Shown in pieces: positions 30,775-42,452 of a stretch of 64,000 nt of DNA (positions are counted from its first letter, which is position 1; every line of letters begins with the position of its first letter). Both the position numbers and the translations under genes were made by a program. The notes under the pieces were generated by a model, which searched no databases, had not been told where the DNA came from, and saw nothing but the letters and a program-made list of their open reading frames with translations. The stretch covers positions 1,147,926 to 1,211,925 of the forward strand of contig BFEA01000375.1 of assembly GCA_003427395.1 (NCBI GenBank), in the 5' to 3' direction. This stretch comes from Chara braunii (taxonomy: Eukaryota; Streptophyta; Charophyceae; Charales; Characeae).

Positions 30775-33700
30775 CCCGAAATACCCGGGATTGGGCCTCG
30801 GGATAAGTGTCTATGGGAGAATCAGCCGGCACTTTCAACTGAGTCGTCGGAAGAAATTAGGGGTCGGGAAGGTATCCCTAAAATTTCCCCCGTCAATTGT
30901 TAAAACTGACCCTTGAAATCAACACAACGAACAGTCACGCCTACCGTGCCTAGAGCCTACTATATTTCGTTCGATCCAACTCTGCTCGTGATGCGGCTGG
31001 CCGCGGAGCCGGGTTGTGGTGCTAGGGCTCGGCGCACCCCTTTTACACTAGGCGATTGACGAGGGAGTGAACCCTCAATTTTTACCAATTTTAAACAATA
31101 AAATTAAAATTGAGGAAAAGAATTTAAAATAATAAAAAGGAAGAAAACAAATAAAAAAATGTTATTTAATTGACTTTCCTCATAATTTATTTTTGGAGAA
31201 ATTGTCTTCACTTTTCATTTCATCAATTTTAATAGCAGTATTAAAAAATTAGGCAAAGAATTAAAATGATGAAAAGGGAAGAGAACACGAATATTTGTTA
31301 TTTAATTGAATTTATTCAGGATTCGTCATTGATGGAATTGTCCTTAATCATCATTGACTTTGATAATGGAATTAAAAACGAGTAAAAGAATTAATAATAA
31401 TAAAAGAAGAGCAAACTGATGATTATTTATTATTTGATTAATTTTTGACGGAATTTATTTCTGATGGATTCTGCTGGACATTATCGATTTATCCTTGATT
31501 CTCCGATTCATATGGGTTCCCGTTGATTATAGATCGCGGCTTGACTTTACCGATCCGTCTGATTGCTACGCTTGGTATGACCCCGCTGTTGACTGTTTTT
31601 TGGTTTACGGCGACATGGTTGATATGGGGCGGTCACCGGCACAACACTATTACTCTGGTACAGTTACCGGTTCGGAATTGGTATGGTACTATCATTGGGA
31701 CAGCATCAGTACGGGCTACTTCGATTCACTGTTGAGACGACCGTGATGGCCGCTAGTTCGGAGTGGCACATTTATTGGCTCGGCTTCGACGCGGTACTGC
31801 AGGCTGGTACTTTATTTTCAGGTTCGGAACGGGTATGGAACTAGTACGGGATTTGCGGCACGGTACGATGTTCTTCATTGGTCTGGTACGGCCGCTGGAT
31901 CGGGACGGGCCGATACTCTGGTGAACAGACCACGGTGCACTAGTCCAGTCCGGTAATGGAACGGCTACTGCTACAGCATTGGTACAGGCTACTGCGGACC
32001 AGCGCTTTGAGGATTGGTGCGACCATTGGGGCGGCGACAGGTAGTTGCTGGTTTGGATTGGCACGACAACTAGTTCAGCAATGGCATGATACCAGGACCA
32101 CAAGTTGCGGTCTGGTTCTATTATTTTAGCCGGGGGGGGGGCTGAAATGACCACCACCCCGGCTCAGACAGAACTCACAGCAGCTCGATGATATTACCCT
32201 TGGCACGGTATCAAGCGCATTTTTGAAACGCAGCACGTCCCAGCTGTTCTTTCAATCGTCATGGTGCGCTCACTGGTTCGTTATTGGTGCTGAAGGCGCG
32301 CGGACTGTGTGCTCAGAATGATTGAGGCCTGGCATTTTCCTGAATTTCTTCAGTGGTACCTAAGGTGATGTTTTCCGACTTCAGTCGGTGGGACCCTTGA
32401 CTGGAGGTTGTGACTCGGTCCTTTGGCTGAGCCCCTAGCACCCAGCCGTGAACCCCTCTGAACTTGGTCGCTCTGGCCGGGTATTTTGGGCCTGGAATTC
32501 GGATCTGGGCACTACATCGTGGAAAGGCCTTCTCAATGGGATAGGGTCCTGAGGGCCTGTCAGCGGCGTCCGTTACTCAGGCGGGTATAGAAAGGAAGCG
32601 AGCCAGAGCGAAAGGGGGGAATACCAATGACAGGAACGGGCGTGCGAGGCGTACTCAGTCCACCCCTTGGGATTGTTTCACGCTGCTTGAATCAGCTAGG
32701 GAAAACTTCGCGCTCTGCGTGTATGACGAGGGACGGATTCGGATAGGGAGACGAGGACGGACGGCGTGCCTGGTGTGCTCCGCGATCGGAGGGCATTCGA
32801 ATTGAGCCCTTCGGACGGGGCTGGGATGTCACCAGCCGCGGATGGGAGTTAAGTGCGTGGGTACTGAGCATTTAGGAGGAGAAGACGATCAAAGAGGGAG
32901 TGTGTGACGAGGGTGTTCCCCCACCTTTCGAAGATCAGACAGCGAACGAAGAGAGAGAACACAGACAAGTACCTCTTCACAATCGCTTGTTAACGACTAT
33001 AACGAATGGATGGAATATGCCTGATCGAGAGTAGACGGTGATAACGACGAGCACGCGAAAAGAAAGGTGAGATCATGCGTGAATCTGAGGGCATGCTTTT
33101 CTGAAACAAGAGAGATGGACCGAGAGAATCTTCAGGTACGTACTGTTTGGGGCAACTCGAAATAGTTTTACAGGCGAGGGTGGCGCTGGAACCAGTGGAT
33201 TTGAGTTGCTGATGAGAGCAAAGGCTCGGGAGGACCGAGAGGGTGTTCCCCCGAAGAGACGAGAGGGGGGCAGGGATTGGAAAACGAACTCTGATGCAAG
33301 GAGCAAGGTCTGTCATGAGAGAATCGAGTTTCAAACTTTAGTGTGCGAAAGCGGCCAAACTTATTTGAAATCGTCCCTACGCGTATCTGGGCTTGAGGAC
33401 GGAAATGAATGCACGAGAGTGAGAGATAGAGGGGCAGAGAGGTTGAGAGCAAGAGAGGGGGAAAACGAAGCTTCTAAAACTTGGGACAGGAAAACCCGAA
33501 ACACGGATCGACACTGGACAGTTTTGGGCGTCTGATTCATTCATTCGCCGACTAAGAATTAGATATTTCAAGGCGAATCAAGTGCGCATGACAAGCTAGC
33601 AGGACAAAAGTCGAATGTTTAATGGCTGACATCAGTTGGCCAGCAGCGAATCGAATGCCATTGTAAACTGCGGATCAAAGGTTGAAGGTGCATTGATTGA

Positions 33701-34800
33701 CTGAATCTTGGTATATCGAACTCACATTAAACACCGGCTAGTCATGTGTTGAATGACATCTGGCCGAACCGGTATTGATTGATCTCTTGCGTACCAAACG
33801 GTCAGCGCCCATTTACAGATTAGGTATTTTAATCATATAGGCAGGCGAGGCGATGGCTGCTTAAAGACGAATCAGGTGCAAGTGGCCTCCGTTCGGCCAG
33901 CTTCGCCCAGCCCATATGTAGGCCTATGCAGGGGCAGAGTTGCAGCCCCGGAACGGATACGTGCCATTCGCGATCAGCCTGCAGGGTTTTCCTCGCAAGA
34001 GACCACTTTTGGCGAATCCCGTGTGAGTTAGCAAAGAGAGAGGTGCAGCCAATCTAAAACTGTTGATTGATTATGAATCTTTATTATTATTTCGACAAAT
34101 GATCGACAGATTGCGAATCTTCTAATATTGTTCTTATGAACGTTGGCTGTACGTGAATCTTGTTAGTATTATTAAGTGAACACGACTTCCATTATTGGGC
34201 TCAATATTGTTTACCTGACAAAAGGAATGTTGAAGCCACGAGTAAAAAGACCATCCTGGAAAAGGAAGTCTGCAGGGATCATGACGACAAAGACATCCCT
34301 GAAAGAAAAGTTACAATTTGGTCAATCCGTCTGTGTTTTTCAACCCTCGTGAAAGTGGTCCATTGTTCGAGTGTGGCTTGGTCCCGTTTTCAATGGTGAT
34401 GCTCTAGCCAGTGTTGTTTCCCAACTAAGAGCCTGCCGGGGTAGCCCTCGGAAGGGAGCTTCTGATCATACTCGAGACCTGAGACGTGCGTCAGCATACC
34501 TCGTCATCGTACCCTATGCCTTCGCATTCGACGAGAATTGTGTAAATCGCGTTGATAACGATTCTCATCGTCTCCTCCACCCCCCCAGCTGTGACAAACA
34601 GTTACCTGTGCGTCATTAGTGGTGAACAGATCACATGTCTGGACCCATGAATTAAAAAGGGAGCTGGACTTGGGGTGAGACGAAAACTGGCTAAATTACT
34701 GGGATTGACGAACCGGAAGGTTTAATTTTATTCTATTCGATTATTCACCCATGCTCAAATTTGTCGTTATTACGAGGGTTTCGTGCAAGTTCTCTCACTG
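30775..34800. other. Non-coding block, spacer-like, inserted in element D
   Basis: About 4 kb with no retroelement or gene domain. It contains an AT-rich part (31080-31490), a part full of GGTAC/GGTACGG sub-motifs (31500-32150) and a GC-rich part (32150-34600). The composition and sub-motif structure recall a ribosomal intergenic spacer, but I found no 18S, 26S or 5S sequence, so the identity is unproven. The flanks on both sides read as element D. Confidence 0.35.
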
Positions 34801-34849
34801 GCATTCTGGAGGGGTTAAGATAGGCAGCGTCAACCACGATACCCTGCTG

Positions 34850-35055
34850 TCCGCTGAGGACCTCGGAAGTGGGCGCGGCGAGTGACAGGCGTCGTGGCCC
34901 TTGGCTTCAACAAACGGTAGGCGACCCCTCCCCGGGTTTCCTCACAGCTAGTCCTCGGTTCACTTACGAGGATTACGTTGTCCACTTGGTCCCACCGTTG
35001 GACCAACCACTCCACGTGCAACAATCCACCGCATGCAACACTCGCGGTTAACGAC
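34850..35055 (+). pseudogene. Element D pre-protease segment, part 1
   Basis: The frame FTYEDYVVHLVPPLDQPLHV ends where the palindromic array begins. Its style matches the second part at 35740. I take both as the gag-protease linker of element D. The assignment rests on context. Confidence 0.4.
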
Positions 35056-35059
35056 CACT

Positions 35060-35735
35060 TGAAATTTCAGAATGAAAGATTCTGAAGTGGTCTGAAACTG
35101 CTGAAATGGCCTGAAGACACTTCAGGTCATTTCAGAAGTTTTGGGTGGTTTGCAGGACAAGTTTTATGTTTTTTTTTTTTTTTTCTGCCTATTTTTTCAG
35201 CCACTTCAGGTCATTTCAGGAATTCCAGGTGGGGACCTGAAACTGCTGAAGTGGCTGAAGCTTCTGAATGGAGTTTCAGGTACCCCCATCCAAATGGTTG
35301 GATGGGGGTACCTGAAACCCCTTTCAGAAGCTTCAACCACTTCCGGTCATTTCAAGAATTTCAGGTGGGGACCTGAAACCGCTGAAGTGGTTGAAGCTTC
35401 TAAAAGCGGTTTTAGGTACCCCCATCCAAATGGTTGGATGGGGGTACCTGAAACCCCGTTCAGAAGCTTCAACCACTTCAGGTCATTTTAGGAATTTGAG
35501 GTGGGGACCTGAATCCGTTGAAGTGGCTGAAGCTTCTGAAAGGGGTTTCAGGTACCCCCATCCCACCATTTGCACTGGATCTGTAGGCAGTCTGAAAGTG
35601 GTGTATCAACCTGAAGTGGATGAACTGCCTGAAGGCGGTTTCAGACAACCCCATGTATAGATCCACACACAATCTGAAAGTGGTGTAGTAACTTGAAGTG
35701 GTTGAACTGCCTGGAAAGCAGACCTGAAAATATAT
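35060..35735. repeat. 136-bp tandem array of long palindromes
   Basis: Units start at 35201, 35337 and 35473 (period 136 bp), with diverged units before and after. Each unit contains an 80-nt near-perfect palindrome (35256-35335 and 35392-35471) centred on ATGG, with arms TGAAGCTTCTG...CCCCCATCCAA of 38 nt and about two mismatches. The rest of the unit also pairs (CCACTTCAG/CTGAAGTGG). No coding capacity. Confidence 0.9.
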
Positions 35736-35739
35736 GCAC

Positions 35740-36085
35740 CCGTTAACCATCTCTCGCATGCAAGGTTTCATCACCATCGGCAACCGATTCGGCTGCTTCA
35801 CCGCCAACTTTCGCCGGGGATTCGACATCATGGTCAAGACTTGAGAGACTCGACCCGTTGGCGTTCGCGGACTTCCCATGGATGCCCCTTCCCCCAACCG
35901 GTCGATTGTCGAAACTGCATTGCAATGTGCTCATGGCACAATTGCGGGATTACTTGCACACTGCAGTACCAGATCCGTTGATGGACGCCGGAGTAGAGGT
36001 TGACCTTCATGACTACGTTGTGAAGATCGACCGCGAGTTCAAGACACAACGGTACGGTGACATCGACGCGCCATTGTTGTACATA
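35740..36085 (+). pseudogene. Element D pre-protease segment, part 2
   Basis: The frame LAFADFPWMPLPPTGRLSKL...LRDYLHTAVPDPLMDAG continues to DIDAPLLYI and then runs directly into LTR sequence with three tandem copies of a CTACCTGACTTCTCG motif. The protease and everything after it are missing, so a deletion joins this point to the 3' LTR. Confidence 0.5.
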
Positions 36086-36514
36086 CCTGACTTCTCGCTA
36101 CCTGACTTCTCGCTACCTGACTTCTCAGTATCTGCAGACTACGAGAGAGAGAGAGAGATTGGTGACTTTGGGACTTAACGACCTTTGGATTCAGACTCGA
36201 CATTGGGATTGAGACATTGGATGAGGGATTATTTGGGACCTGTACCGAAGACTTGGTGTTGACGACATTCCCATCTCCCCCTCTTCTTCGTCTGATCCCC
36301 CTACTCTTCGTTTGTGTATGGTCTGGACCTGGCGCCTTCTTCCTGTGTGTAGCGCCAGGCCCTTTACACCTTGCGATGATGATGATGTATGTTTGGTCTG
36401 CATTGCGACATTGATTGGTCTGATCATTGGTATATTAGCCTTCCGCTGCGCTATCCTGTACTATGTGAGAGAGGTCGGTTCTTGTTCTGGTCTGTGACGT
36501 TAAGGTATGCAACA
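36086..36514 (+). repeat. 3' LTR remnant of element D
   Basis: About 430 bp that correspond to the end of the 5' LTR (18392-19448), truncated at the 5' side. It ends GGTATGCAACA followed by the target-site copy GTGAC. Confidence 0.75.
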
Positions 36515-36519
36515 GTGAC

Positions 36520-37445
36520 CCATCTGCACAGCCTGTGTATGGTCCCAGGGGCATTGGGAAAAGATGAGACTGGGCAAGTTAGGCCATCAAACAAATGGGG
36601 CACACAGTGAAAACACAATGCAATCCTTCAGTGGCTCTCAAATTCCTGTGATATACTAACGAAGAGCATGGGTTAGCAGAGTTTGAAATATTCAACCAAT
36701 CAAAAACTTTGGTGAAACATTCGAACAGGGACTCACAACTCTGGATGTTAACATCCATCAACTATGCAGAGTGAGAGCATTAAGAAAAAGTCACAAAAAT
36801 ATTATTTAACAAGCAAAAGTCACTAATAAAGATGAACGGGGAAAGGGTTCAAAACAACCGGGATGGGAAGGAAACGGCAGAAAACATCCGCAGGGCAGTA
36901 TGGTAATGCAGAGGAGCTGCCAATACTACTATATAGAATTGACCAAGACATAGAAGTTTTGGAGTTTGATCCCATGGAGTGGGGATGGCACCTTCCATCT
37001 TAGACCCCGCCGCGCCCGCAGACGGATACAGTCAACAGGGAATATCGTCTAAGGGATAAGTTGGCAGATCCATTTTCTTTTTTTTCTTTTTCTTTTTTAA
37101 AAACAGAACCCATTCTGGGGAGCGTCGGTCCGGTTCCTATTCCACCAGCAAGTCAGACATGTTTACAAAGTGTACTCACTCACGCTCCTCCCCCTCATTG
37201 ATTACCTCGCGAAGGAGGGATGTACCACCCTTCACCCCTGCCTAAGTTAGCCTGTTCAACTAGGCTTCTGTTCTTATCATGTGCATGGTGCTAAAAACCC
37301 TAAACCCTTGCTATCTGACTCATATCTGTGACCTGTCCTTGGTGGTCGTTTCTATTCTGTAGCTGATGATTCTAACTGTATTGGATGCTGGGGTTGATCA
37401 GAATTCTGAGTGATACTGGGCCGGGGGGGGGTGTAGGAGAAACAG
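36520..37445. other. No supported gene
   Basis: Flank of element D. No domain, RNA gene or element end recognised. It contains a short T-rich tract near 37077-37100 and a CCCTAAACCCTT motif near 37300 that is not repeated. Confidence 0.5.
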
Positions 37446-38250
37446 TGTGGCATACTCTGTACCACACGGGCCCAGCAGAGCCCGGCAAGGTAGACTAAGG
37501 GTCAGTAGGTGTAGCGAATATTTCGTTTCAGCCTAAAAGCCTGAAAACGAGGGCCTACAGGCCCTGTGTCGTTTCAGCCTGAAAGCCTGAAAACAAGGGC
37601 CTACAGGCCCTGTGTCGTTTCAGCCTAAAACAGGGCCCTCCAGGCCCTGAGTCTTTTCAGCCTGAAACGGAGGGCCATTTACAGGCCCTCATAAGATCGA
37701 CCTGCCCTGAAACTTAGACACCAGACCAGGGTTTTAGCACAGGCCATTTTGGGCCTGTTTTCAAGACAACCCTTGTTTGAACTTCAACACCAGGGTCTGG
37801 CACGTTTTGGCATTGGCAAGAGCAGCCTCCTGGACGGGCCAGCACTATATAAGACTGGCCCGCCCTGCAGGCTGCAGGCAGTCACGAGGTAGTTCATAGG
37901 AACTTCCCAGGCACTTCATGTACAGGAGGCAGGGAGCAGTCTTCAGGACTCGGCAGCAGCACTTTGGAGGAGCGCTGCAGTAGTAGTAGTAGCGTTAGCA
38001 GTAGTCTTCAGCGCTGGGCGCCATTAGGAGCTAGAGTAGCATTGGAGAGAGAGAGATGGTTGGCGGAGGCCAGGGAGACTTGCCTGTGGCCCCATAGCTC
38101 CAGCTTCGTCTTCGATGTACCTGCAACCAGGCGCCACCTTCACAGGTTAGTACAGACAGAGAGAGAGAGAGAGAGTTCTTCTTCTTCCTCTTCTAAGTCC
38201 ACCATCTCTCCCTCACCCTCTCGCTACCTAACTTCTCAGTATCTGCAGAC

Positions 38251-38314
<64 letters not shown>

Positions 38315-38649
38315 GTGACTTTGGGATCCAGACTTCACATTGGGATTGAGACATTGGACGAGGGATTATTTGGGACCTGTACCGAAGACTTGGTGTTGAC
38401 GACATTTCCATCTTCCCCTCTTCTTCGTCTAACCCCCTCTTCTTCGTCTGTGTATGATTGGGGACTGGCACATTCTTCCTGTGTGAGCGCCAGGCCCCTT
38501 CACACCATGGAATGATGATGATGTATGTTTGGTCTGCCTTGCAACATTGATTGTTCGGATCATTGGTATTTAAGCCTTCCTCTATGCTATCTTGTACTAT
38601 GTGAGAGAGGTCGGTTCTTGTTCTAGTCTGCACCTTTACGGTATGCGAC
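37446..38649 (+). repeat. Solo-like LTR of the element D family
   Basis: Starts TGTGGCATACT and ends GGTATGCGACA. It is homologous to 18392-19448 along its length. It includes a longer GA microsatellite at 38256-38310. No PBS follows and the 5-bp flanks do not match, so it is a solo LTR or one half of a recombined pair. Confidence 0.7.
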
Positions 38650-39470
38650 AGGAGGTCCTTGAAGAAAGGGGAGAACCATGCGCGGAGGAAGAAGTATGAG
38701 AGTACCCGGTGGGTCATCAATTGAGCTCCAAGCTCCAGCATTGAACATTCTTTGATGGTCATCAGTGGGAACAACACTGTGCTTTACAGCCTGTGGTTTC
38801 AGGCAGGAGTAATAGTAGACTACCGTCTTCACCCGAATAGAACATAGGGTCGTTATCACTGTGTCTTACACTGAACGTTGGACCTTATACAGCTGAAATG
38901 ACGAAACATTCTATTTGGGGGGGATGGTAGTGATAAGAGTAGGTGATTATTCTGGCTCGTGCTGCACATTACTATTACCGTTTGTTATTATTGTTGTGCT
39001 AACGGTGCTGTGGTGGAGGCGGGAAGGGGGTTCTCCATTAAGAGCCTTCCACATTGTCAACGGTCTATTCGTGGGGAGCATCGTGTGCTGGGAACCGCGC
39101 CCAGTGTCCTTTACAGAGAGGTCCAACGGTTAACGGTGTTAACCATGTAAAACACTGAAAGCATGAATTCTGTGAAGGTTTCAATCAAGTGCACTTTTGC
39201 CTCACAGTTTCCCCCTGTTTTTGTTTTTCCGTTGTTCGTTAATATGGTGCCCACTCTATGGAGTGGTGGCAATTTTGGTTAAAAAGGTCTTTCGGGTCTT
39301 CGTTAACCTGCGGTCTTCCAGAGATTATTCCATCCTAACATAGTCAATGCTATATGCATGAGTGACCATTTCTTTGTCCGTTCTGCTCGTTGCTTGTAGC
39401 TGAGTCAATGCCGGTCCATGGTTGCCTAATGTGCTTGTGATTTGAGTTCCGCCTTCACAGCATCCTCGCA
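38650..39470 (+). repeat. LTR of the older element E (5' copy)
   Basis: Shares blocks with 53555-53977: GGTCCTTGA...GAAAGG near the start, GAGTCAATGC and TGTTCTGTC-type motifs further on. It ends CATCCTCGCA and is followed at once by a tRNA-Met type PBS. Its 5' part is abutted by the solo-like LTR. Confidence 0.55.
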
Positions 39471-39471
39471 A

Positions 39472-39488
39472 TTTGGTATCAAAGCAGG
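39472..39488 (+). other. Primer binding site of element E
   Basis: TTTGGTATCAAAGCAGG, close to the tRNA-Met primer complement, two bases after the LTR end. Confidence 0.6.
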
Positions 39489-40225
39489 AGTCTTCGACTG
39501 GCCCTGACCTCTACATTGGTGAGGAGAGTGTGGTACATCACTTACCTGGGTCAGAGTGTGGTTTCCTGGCGAGAGCAGTCAGGTATGTTGAGGGAGAGGG
39601 TGGCAAGTGATGAGAGCTTCTTGATGGTCATTGTCATTGTCAACGCGATGTACTCTGGCAGCATAGCATGCTATTCTGATCTTGCTAGTGCTTTGCCAGT
39701 GTTTACCTGGGTTTTGCCAGCATCAGATGACTTCAAAAATTACTGCAGTGAGCGAGCTGTATCTGGTTAGAGTCTCCAAAGCAGATAAGCACTCGTACCT
39801 TGCCTTACTTGTCCAATCACTGATCTTACCATGAGGTTAAGCGATCCGATTCGAGTGCCATCTCTTTGTGATATGCGAGGGGCAACCCTTGAGAATCCTC
39901 CCGTCTCTTGATGAAATTGGAAGAAAACAGTGATGCATGGAAACAGTCCGGACGAAGAGATGAAGAATGTGTCCACCTCTGTTCAAGCATGCACATTGAG
40001 GATCTTGCTGTCTGGCCATGTCGTCGGTTTACGACATATTAACTGTCCACATATGGGAAGAGCAGCAGATGAGGTTGAATGGCAGGAGCAGTCCATGTAA
40101 ATAGCGCGTGTTGTGGTTGAGAATGTTCAGACTGATTGCTCTCTCTGCAGACATGATATTCGAACATGTGCCCGTGTGCCTTTCATCATATCGACTCCAG
40201 CCCGTGAATTGCCCTTCCTGATGTT

Positions 40226-40230
<5 letters not shown>
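39489..40230 (+). other. Element E leader, no open frame
   Basis: No domain is visible. The position between PBS and polymerase remnants suggests leader and lost gag. Confidence 0.35.
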
Positions 40231-40285
<55 letters not shown>

Positions 40286-40286
40286 N

Positions 40287-40366
<80 letters not shown>

Positions 40367-40443
40367 TGTGTATGTCACAGTATGTGTGTGTGTATGTCAC
40401 AGTATGTGTGTGTGTATGTCACAGTATGTGTGTGTGTTTTGTG

Positions 40444-40505
<62 letters not shown>
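40231..40505. repeat. (TC)n, TATGTCACAG minisatellite and (GT)n
   Basis: TC repeat 40231-40359 with one N at 40286. Then about three 22-bp units containing TATGTCACAG (40371-40435), then a GT repeat to 40505. Confidence 0.95.
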
Positions 40506-40506
<1 letters not shown>

Positions 40507-40839
40507 ATGGTTCTCTTTCCAGGCAGTTTCCTTTTGGGGGGGCGATGAAACTCAGATTCGTACGCAGGCCGGGGGAGACTCACACAAGGCGTTTTTGGAT
40601 TGCAGTTGGATGTGATTGCTGTGAGATACATCCACAGGAGTTCAAGGTATGATTCTCTCGACCACATTTAGGCATGACTGCCATCAAATACATCCCGAAA
40701 AGTACGAAGTTACGAGTTAGTTCAGAAGCTCAACGCCATATAGAATTTGTGAATAGCGAGATTTCGCAAGCCAAATAAGTAGTACCTAGGAATAAGCTTC
40801 CAAGAATAGAATCTATCGGTTCTCTGCTGCAGAGTTAGA

Positions 40840-42412
40840 CGGACTTTGCAAACAGCTCAAGTAACCTTCTGAAAAGGGATGGATTAAGCCCAACACATCT
40901 ACTGTCCGTGCCTAAGAAGGGAGGCAAACAGCTCGAGGATGCATTCGGCTATAGGGGCATCAATATGATCACAGTTAGGAACAAAGAGCGCCTATAGCAC
41001 ATACATGACCTCATATTCAGCACAATAGATCTAACATTTGGGCATGATCGAGTAGAGCTTAGGCCAAAGGATCAGCACAAAACTGCATTTCAGACCAGAT
41101 TTGGACTGCATGAGTTGTAGCGATGCCTTTTCGACTCTCTGGAGCTCCTGATACATTCCGGCACTACATCAATAGAATACTTGATGCAAAGTTCGACAAG
41201 TTTGTAGTCGTCTATCTAGATAACATTCTGGTCTTTAGTAAAAGACTAGAAGAGCATGTGGAAAACCTGAGGATAGTGTTAGGACTGCTCCGAGAGAATG
41301 AGTAAAATCAATGTTGCAAAATGATTTTTGTCGCTCTAGGATCCTGTACCTGGGTCATGAAATATCTCAAGAGGGTGGAGGGCCAGAGATGCAACGGGTG
41401 CGGCCATTAGAGATCGCCTAAGATCAGATAGGACCAGCAGCATTCTATACAAGTTCATACGGATCTATGGCAATACGACATTTTCTATGGAAGACCTCGC
41501 TAAAAAGGATCCCCTCGGGAATTGGACAACAGAAAGAGAGAAGGCTTGCAAGAAATATTGAAGTTCTCTCTCGTTAATAAATCCATCTTGGGAGATTGTT
41601 GATCCAAACTTGCCATCGATACTGAATACCGACGCTACCCAGTACCCAGTACGGAAAAGGTGCAATGCTTCAACAAAAGGACGGGAAGAAGTTAAGGCAT
41701 GTTGAGTACATGTCAAAGAAGATGCCTTTAGAGAAGATAGCAACATCTACCTATGAGAAAGAGCTGTCCTATGAGAGGGAATGATATGCACATTACACCG
41801 CACTTGAACATTAGAAGCGTTATCTGCATGATCTGCACTTTTTGAGGGTTCAGTTTGAGCATGATACTCTCCAGTAGATTGAGACAACTGTCTAATCCTC
41901 AAGAGGTGGTCAAGATACAGAGGTCTGTTTGACTTCATGCTGACACATTACAAAGGCAAATTCAATTGGGTTGCCGGTGCAATTTCATGAAAAAGCAAAC
42001 TTCCTAGGTGCTATAGTAACACATTTTGGCATAGATGACAGTGTTCGTCAGCACATTATCAATTTCTACCCAAGAGATAGCCTTCCCAGGTAGATAATTA
42101 GAAGCCTTGCCTCCAGGATAAAGATAAGACTACCAGTGAGGAGTATATTTAGAATGACCGATGGAGTGTTGTTTCTTAGCAAGGATGGATTCAACAGGCT
42201 ATATTTCCCTAATACGGAGTCCTTGAAGAGTCTTATCTTGGTGAATGTCATGATAATGCAGGATAATTCAGCTTTAGAAAGACTTGTGCTAATCTGTTGC
42301 AGCAGCTGTGATGGCCTGGCATGAGACTCGATGTTCTTGGCATGCGTAGAAAGTTGTGGGGTTTGCCAACAGGGATAAACCCCATACTCAAGCACCTCTA
42401 GGCTTGCTAAAG
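40840..42412 (+). pseudogene. Element E polymerase, left part
   Basis: A very decayed Ty3/gypsy pol. Reverse transcriptase is recognisable at SEKGWIKPNTST (about 40868) and in the open piece 41123-41305: MPFRLSGAPDTF, then VVVYLDNILVFSK, where the second catalytic Asp is Asn. RNase H remnants lie near 41630-41760 and integrase zinc-finger remnants at 42340-42412 (QAPLGLLKPHSI). Stops and shifts are frequent. It continues at 51813 after the nested SINE and element B. Confidence 0.75.
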
Positions 42413-42426
42413 CCTCATTCTATTCA

Positions 42427-42452
42427 TTTTATTTTTTTTAGCTACCCATATC
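42427..42452 (-). mobile_element. SINE 3' tail, split by element B
   Basis: A T-rich tract (A-rich in SINE sense) plus 12 bp. The SINE body continues at 51488-51798. Target copies CCTCATTCTATTCA (42413-42426) and CCTCATCCTATTCA (51799-51812) flank the whole, 13 of 14 identical. Confidence 0.7.

Larger units (their letters stand above)
18392..36514 (+). mobile_element. LTR element D, nested, gag-only
   Basis: The 5' LTR begins TGTGGCATACT at 18392 and the LTR remnant at the far end finishes GGTATGCAACA at 36514. The flanks are identical 5-bp repeats, GTGAC (18387-18391 and 36515-36519), a target-site duplication that joins the two ends into one insertion. Inside are the PBS, a leader, gag, a pre-protease segment and the 3' LTR remnant. 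No reverse transcriptase or integrase of this family is seen, so it is either deleted or a gag-only non-autonomous form. Element A, a ~4-kb spacer-like block and a palindromic tandem array interrupt it. Confidence 0.7.

Noticed and set aside
30775-34800. Ribosomal RNA genes
   Set aside because: No conserved 18S, 5.8S, 26S or 5S segment was recognised on either strand. Only the spacer-like composition remains.
35201-35560. CRISPR-like regular array
   Set aside because: The whole 136-bp unit is repeated and palindromic, with no unique spacers.
29085-36085. A complete element D polyprotein with pol
   Set aside because: No reverse transcriptase, RNase H or integrase motif of this family was found between gag and the 3' LTR remnant.
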